This document shows positions 59,824 through 64,000 of a stretch of DNA of 64,000 bases, in pieces; within the stretch, counting starts at the first letter, position 1, and each line of letters begins with the position of its first letter. The notes beneath the pieces are model-generated. The model ran no database searches and was not told where the DNA came from. It saw only the letters and a list, made by a program, of their open reading frames with translations. The DNA is taken from contig CAWGXI010000010.1 of assembly GCA_963826515.1 (NCBI GenBank), forward strand, positions 1 to 64,000, given 5' to 3'. Made by a program: the position numbers and the translations under genes. This DNA comes from DATFVJ01 sp963826515. Lineage in GTDB: Bacteria; Actinomycetota; Actinomycetes; Streptosporangiales; Streptosporangiaceae.

Positions 59824-60244
59824 GGCAACCTCCCTTCGGCCAAAGGCAGAACCACGTAACGCGGGCTGTTTTGTCCGGACTCTCGCAGAGCGCCTGGGCG
59901 CGGCTAGGGCCGGATGGTCGCCAGACAATGGACCAAGGGCCCGAAGTCGGGGGACGACGGTCGTGTCCTGAGCTGAATGGAAGCGGTCAACTCGCCAACC
60001 GCAGGCGATAGGTGTACAGCGCCGAAGTACAGCAACATGCCCGCACAACCGCCACTCACCACGAGCACCGGCATCCTTCGCTAGCTGGGACGACGGCCAA
60101 GCGTCCAGCGGCGCCGCTAGTTCGGGACGAAGAGGCCGCTGGGCCATTAGCGGGCCATTAGCCACGGTGAGCAGCGGTCAACTACGGCTACTGGGAAGCA
60201 TCAAACTTCCCAGCTCAGCGGCCCTGACGGCTATGCGCCATACA
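59824..60244. other. Right end of the tRNA-Gly element, non-coding
   Basis: Holds the promoter of the serine hydrolase, copy 2 of the 45-bp repeat, and GGGCCATTAGCGGGCCATTA at about 60138-60157. That motif also occurs at about 55199-55219 at the other end. No gene seen. Confidence 0.6.
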
Positions 60245-60288
60245 CCTTCCAAGCTGGCCATGAGGGTTCGATTCCCTTCGCCCGCTCC
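60245..60288. repeat. attR: displaced original tRNA-Gly 3' segment
   Basis: 44 bp matching 55082-55125 except variable-loop T to C, and a paired change at T-stem 50/64 (C-G in the current tRNA, A-T here). Followed by CCA after the discriminator, unlike the left copy. Marks the right end of the element. Confidence 0.88.
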
Positions 60289-60352
60289 AACCCGAAAGGC
60301 CAGGTCACTCATTTAGCTCGCCGAAGGAGGAGCCCTGCTCTGCTCCAGCGGC

Positions 60353-62142
60353 CTAGTATTACAGTCATTGTTTCGCGTTAGGTAGCGATATGAACGCTGT
60401 AAGTAGTCGATGGGCTGGCGACGCCACGGCCAACCGTGACGGTGAGTGACTGCTCTCCGGGAACCCTGGCTCTTGCCTGACGTGACCGGGAACTACAGGC
60501 GTGTAACTTGAGGCGGCCGTGACGCGTTGGCTGCTTTGTGACAAACAACAACGACGACACGGCCGCGTGGGCCAGCATAGAGGATGTCGGGGCGTCCGCC
60601 GCGAGTGTGGACGGGCAGGTCAGGGTGGTTCTGGGCCGGGTGATGGCGCAGCGCCGCAGTATCGGGACGGCCTTCCGCTACATGGCCGCGCTGTCGCGTG
60701 GGACGCGGGCGAACTGCTGGGACCTGGCCGAGGCGGCCGGGTATGAGGGGCAGCACCGGATGCAGGCCCTGCTCTGCTCGTACGTGTGGGACTGGAAGGA
60801 TCTGCGGGCGGAGCTGCCGGGGCTGGCCGCGGCCTGGCTCCCTGATCGGGAGGGCGACCTGATCGGGCCGGGGATCGCGATCGACGAGACCGCCCATCTC
60901 AAGCACGGGGACGCCACCGCGTGCGTGGCGCCGCAGCACGCCGGGTGCACCGGCAAGGTGGAGAACTGCGTCACCACCGTGTTCTCCGCCTGCGTCACCG
61001 CGAACGGGCAGGCCTGGGCGGACTTCGACGTGTACATGCCGCGGCGGTGGGCGGATGACCTGCCGCGCCGCCGGGCGGCCGGGATCCCTGATGACCTGGC
61101 GTTCGCCACCAAACCTGACCTGGCGATCGGCCAGGTGCGGCGGCTGAGGGCGGCGGGCCTCGCGCTGATGTGGGCGGCGTTCGATGAGGTGTACGGCCGG
61201 TCCGGCAAGCTGCGGGAAGCGTGCCGGGGCGCCGGGCTGGCGTACGTGGCGATCATCCCGTGCGACTGGCAGGTTACCCTCCCCTCCGGCGCCGTGACCA
61301 GTGCTGAGGACGCGGTCAAAGACGCGGTGTTCGAGCGGCGCTCGTGCGGCACCGGGACCAAGGGACCGCGGTTCAGCGACTGGGCCCTGACCGCCACCAG
61401 CACGCCAGGTGAGTACCTGCTGATCAGGAGGCTGATTTCCCGCCCGGATCAGTACACGTTCTACCTGTGCTGGGCACCGGAAGACCGGCCGGCGACGATG
61501 ACGTATTTCATCACCATCGCCGGCCGCCGCTGGCCGGTGGAAGAAACGTTCAAAACGGGCAAGGACGTGCTCGGCTGGGACCAGTCCCAGATCCGGACCT
61601 TCGACGGGATCTGCCTGGCACACCGCGCTGGCCGGCCTTGCCCAGCTCCGCCAGATCGCCATCCGCAACGCCCTGACCGGCGTCATCACCCTTCCCGCCG
61701 CGCCCGCCGGCGACAGCGACGGCCAGCCCGGCGACCTGCACGCCGACGCGGGCGACGCTGAGATCGAGGACGCTGACCTGCGGATCCCGCTCGGCGACGC
61801 ACCCGTCCCCGCCCGCGCCGGGCAGCACTGCCCCCAGCACATCGGCGCCATCAAGCTGTCCGTCGCCGAAACCGCCCGGCTCACCGCCCTGGCCAGGCAA
61901 TACACCGCCGGGCTGATCAGCCGGGCCCGGCTCGCGTTCGCCCTGCGCTGGTCCGCCAGGCGACGACGGCACCAGGCTGTTGCCCGCTGGCACCACCACA
62001 GCGCCCGGCTCCTGGACGCGGCAGCGACATAACAGCCGGCGACCGGAAGGAGGTGACAGCATGTAACCAGTAACCAGGCACCATCACATCACGCTGAGCG
62101 GTAGCGCGGACACAATCCGGAAAACCGTGACTGTAATACTAG
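60353..62142 (+). mobile_element. IS701-family insertion sequence with CTAG flanks
   Basis: TATTACAGTCA begins at 60357 and its inverted copy TGACTGTAATA ends at 62138, each flanked outward by CTAG. The flanking CTAG fits the 4-bp YTAR target duplication known for IS701. The inverted repeat continues imperfectly for about 20 bp. Total length including flanks 1790 bp, with one transposase gene. Inserted 64 bp outside attR. Confidence 0.85.
60538..62032 (+). pseudogene. IS701-family transposase, frameshifted
   Basis: GTG 60538. DDE residues: Asp in GIAIDETAHLKHGDAT, Asp in WAAFDEVYGRSGKLREA, Glu in RRWPVEETFKTGKDVLGWDQ. After FDGICL (about 61613) the first frame becomes Arg/Pro nonsense and stops at 61761. 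In the other frame the protein continues WHTALAGLAQLRQIAIRNAL, KLSVAETARLTALARQY, SARRRRHQAVARWHHH and stops at 62032. One extra base at about 61610-61616 explains it. The catalytic residues lie before the shift, but the C-terminal 135 residues are lost, so it is probably inactive. Confidence 0.8.
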
Positions 62143-62295
62143 CTGCGGGTCCGATGCAGACCTTCTGGCAGCATCCTGGTCACTGGCTTCACGGCTCCAA
62201 ATCGTTCCCGGCCACCTCACCCGCAGCGGGCGCGCGCCACTCCGGCCGGCATCCGCCATCGGCAAGCGGTTTTGGGCCGCATCGCGGGATACTTA

Positions 62296-62902
62296 AAAAA
62301 GGTAGCGGTCGATTACGGTCACGAATTGGTGAATGTCGAACGGCTTCGCGAGAAACTCAGAGGCACCGTTGGAGAGGAGTTCATCGGCAGGCGCCGCGCC
62401 TGAGTCACCAGTAAGGATAACCACGGGGATCCCGGCCGCGGCTTGGCCGTGGCTTCAGAGGAGCCGAGGTGACGGAGGACTTCGCGCCCAGTCGCGTCGG
62501 GCAGATGATTGTCGAGCAGGATGAGGGCCGGCGGTTCGTCGATGGCGGCCTTGACCCCGTCGCGAGCGTTCGTGGCCACGTGAAGCCCGGTTTGCGGGCG
62601 GCGCATGAGCAGCCGTTCAACCAGGCCGATGTTGCCAGCATGGTCGCTTTCGCGTTCTTCAGCGCCTGATCAAAGTCCCTGCTGGAGGAGGTGACGGTGA
62701 TAGCAGAGCGGAGCTTAAGCTCGGAGAGCTGCTTTCCTGGTATTGGAGCACCAGGCTTGCCGAGGCGGTGGCGATCAGGGCGGTCAGCGGGATCGCGATG
62801 ACAGTCAGGCCTTTCGCCCGCACGGACCGATCGAGCCACCACTGCTGGAGCCGACCCGGACGGTCCGCCAGAGGAAACGCTGAACGTTCTCCGCGCGCTC
62901 AC
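62296..62902 (-). pseudogene. Sensor-kinase/response-regulator debris (CHASE3-type N-terminus joined to a receiver domain)
   Basis: Upstream part (about 62860-62720, minus): QQWWLDRSVRAKGLTVIAIP, LTALIATASASLVLQYQE, the membrane helix opening typical of CHASE3 histidine kinases. Downstream: HAGNIGLVERLLMRRPQTGL, the phospho-acceptor Asp in ALILLDNHLPDATGREVLRH, then in another frame GIPVVILTGDSGAAPADELL and GASEFLAKPFDIHQFVTVID (conserved Thr and Lys of receivers), stop near 62296. The kinase core and part of the receiver are missing or out of frame. Probably the two ends of a hybrid kinase or kinase/regulator pair after deletion. Confidence 0.6.
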
Positions 62903-63451
62903 ACCCCCAGCAACTACCCGAAGTGGTTATCCGGACACTCAATGCTATATCAGGGTTTACCCTTGCTGCGCGGGCAGGACCCGGACGGTCGCCCAGAGGT
63001 CCGGACCCAGGCTGGTGACCGGCCGATCCGGGATCCCGGCCAGTCGCGGCACGCCCGAGCCCATGGGGCGTCAGGCCAGAACCGACTGGCGCATCAAGCT
63101 CAGCACTGCCAGAGCCGGCGTGGCCGTGGTGGAGAAACCCTTCTCCGAAGCGGAGCTGCTCGCCGCGGCCGGGCAGGTGCCAACGGCCACTTCCAGGGGT
63201 TCAAGACCACTCAGGACACCCCGGCCGACCCTGCCTGACGATCGCCCGGACGCAGCCGCCCAGCGTCAGAGCCTGGTTCAGGCCAGAACCCCGGGTCTGT
63301 AAACGGATATGTAAACCGGACACCTCGGGACAGGGCGAGACGGGGAAGACGCGGCGGACCTGAAGCGACTCATAACCCAGCGATCACCGGTCGCAAACGC
63401 CTCCGTCGGGGGCGCTCCAGCTCCGGGATAAAGGTCGGGACACGTACCCGT
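62903..63451. other. Gene-poor stretch with a possible receiver-domain scrap
   Basis: Only one recognisable scrap: plus strand about 63112-63178, AGVAVVEKPFSEAELLAAAG, like the C-terminal Lys-Pro-Phe end of a response-regulator receiver. No start, no phospho-acceptor Asp. The remainder shows nothing. Confidence 0.4.
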
Positions 63452-63739
63452 TCAGCAGGTGGTTGAGGGCACCTGATCATCTCGCCCGCTGTCGGCCCAG
63501 GCAGAGCCGAGCAGGCAGGGCACGGCCAGGGTCAGGGTGACCACGGTGACCAGCACGAAGGCTGCCCGGGACAGCGTGCTCGCGAGGTCACCGCAGGTGT
63601 GGCTGGCGGCGCAGGACACGAGGGCCGAACGACACTGCGAGGCCATCTGCAGTCCGCTGACCAGCAGCAGGACCGCGAACGCGGCGAGGGTGGCGGCGAA
63701 GCAACCTTTTGGGGCCTCCGGCGACTTCCTGGCGTACAT
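63452..63739 (-). CDS. Small putative membrane protein
   Basis: 95 residues with two hydrophobic segments (AATLAAFAVLLLVSGLQMA at about 15-33 and AAFVLVTVVTLTLAVPCLLG at about 58-77) and four cysteines between and after them. No family recognised. Start ATG 63739 without a strong ribosome site. Could be real or chance; no neighbours on the same strand support it. Confidence 0.35.
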   Translation of the reverse strand: MYARKSPEAPKGCFAATLAAFAVLLLVSGLQMASQCRSALVSCAASHTCGDLASTLSRAAFVLVTVVTLTLAVPCLLGSAWADSGRDDQVPSTTC

Positions 63740-63829
63740 CCCGCTCGCTGCGATGGTATTTCCCCGCCGTCAGCGCCCTCCGCATGACAGCCCCTCAAAC
63801 CGGTGCACTCACTCGAAAGGAGCTGCCAC

Positions 63830-64000
63830 ATGCCCGCCCTGACAATCACGATCGAGCCGGACGAGTTGCTGGGACTAAACGCCCTCGTTGAACTGGAGAA
63901 GGTGGCCGATCACGGCGAAGCTGACGTCGCGAGCGCAGCGAAGACGCTGACGAACAGAGCGCTAGCGGCAAAGCTGGAGGAGCTCGGCCTCCCATGGGCT
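63830..64000 (+). CDS. Hypothetical protein, 5' part (runs off window)
   Basis: Starts ATG 63830 behind AAAGGAG. 57 residues visible: MPALTITIEPDELLGLNALV, then ELEKVADHGEADVASAAKTL, ending at the window edge in LEELGLPWA. Helical and acidic; similar short proteins occur on actinomycete mobile elements, but no function is known. It may begin a further accessory element to the right. Confidence 0.55.
   Translation, partial: MPALTITIEPDELLGLNALVELEKVADHGEADVASAAKTLTNRALAAKLEELGLPWA

Larger units (their letters stand above)
55124..60288. mobile_element. Decayed AICE remnant (about 5.2 kb) in tRNA-Gly(TCC)
   Basis: Bounded by 44-bp tRNA-derived direct repeats and internal GGGCCATTA pairs. Contains int (frameshifted), xis, truncated rep, gene-poor debris with a tRNA-Phe scar, and a serine hydrolase gene. 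No transfer gene remains. Confidence 0.85.

Overview
The window looks like chromosome of a high-GC filamentous actinomycete, close to Streptomycetales/Streptosporangiales. Reasons: strong GC bias, GTG starts, pSAM2-type integrative elements (AICEs), and the conserved actinobacterial order tig-clpP-clpP-clpX ... valS-folC-DUF4233-ndk-mreB-mreC-mreD-mrdA-rodA ... rne-rplU-rpmA-obgE-proB ... nadD-rsfS-phosphatase, nearly all on the minus strand. The species cannot be named from sequence alone.

Layout. 1-1514: wreck of a COG4889-like restriction helicase. 1863-11756: a decaying AICE beside tRNA-Ala(GGC). It has an HTH regulator and a Nudix gene, then small transfer genes, a TraSA/FtsK-type translocase, DUF932, RepSA-like initiator, Xis and Int. 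At least five element genes carry single frameshifts, while xis and int are intact. 11958-20377: phosphatase, rsfS, nadD, then paaK and a divergent M48 protease, then proB (without proA), obgE, rpmA, rplU. 20527-27854: a very large RNase E/G and two radical-SAM-linked proteins. 28063-29665: an ECF42-type sigma factor with its DGPF partner. 30112-37702: the rod-elongation operon and ndk. 38025-44512: DUF4233, folC, a divergent second Mur-ligase/FolC paralogue, valS. 45116-49633: clpX, clpP2, clpP1, tig. 49788-52348: two membrane-anchored esterase-fold proteins, one of which has lost catalytic residues. 52627-53925: L-2-hydroxyglutarate oxidase.

53961-64000 is a second accessory region: tRNA-Pro; a frameshifted dienelactone hydrolase; tRNA-Gly(TCC) carrying a 5.2-kb AICE remnant (int, xis, truncated rep, serine hydrolase) bounded by 44-bp tRNA-derived direct repeats; an internal tRNA-Phe 3'-half scar; a complete IS701-type element with a frameshifted transposase; and sensor-kinase/response-regulator debris.

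Two whole-window patterns stand out. First, at least fourteen short tandem-repeat arrays occur in about 36 kb of core chromosome. Most have 15-bp periods and each has a different unit sequence. They sit in the leaders of mreB, folC and the DGPF gene, in the tails of folC, tig and rne, and in intergenic gaps. Second, frameshifts are common in accessory genes but absent from the long core genes, which argues for real gene decay rather than poor sequence.
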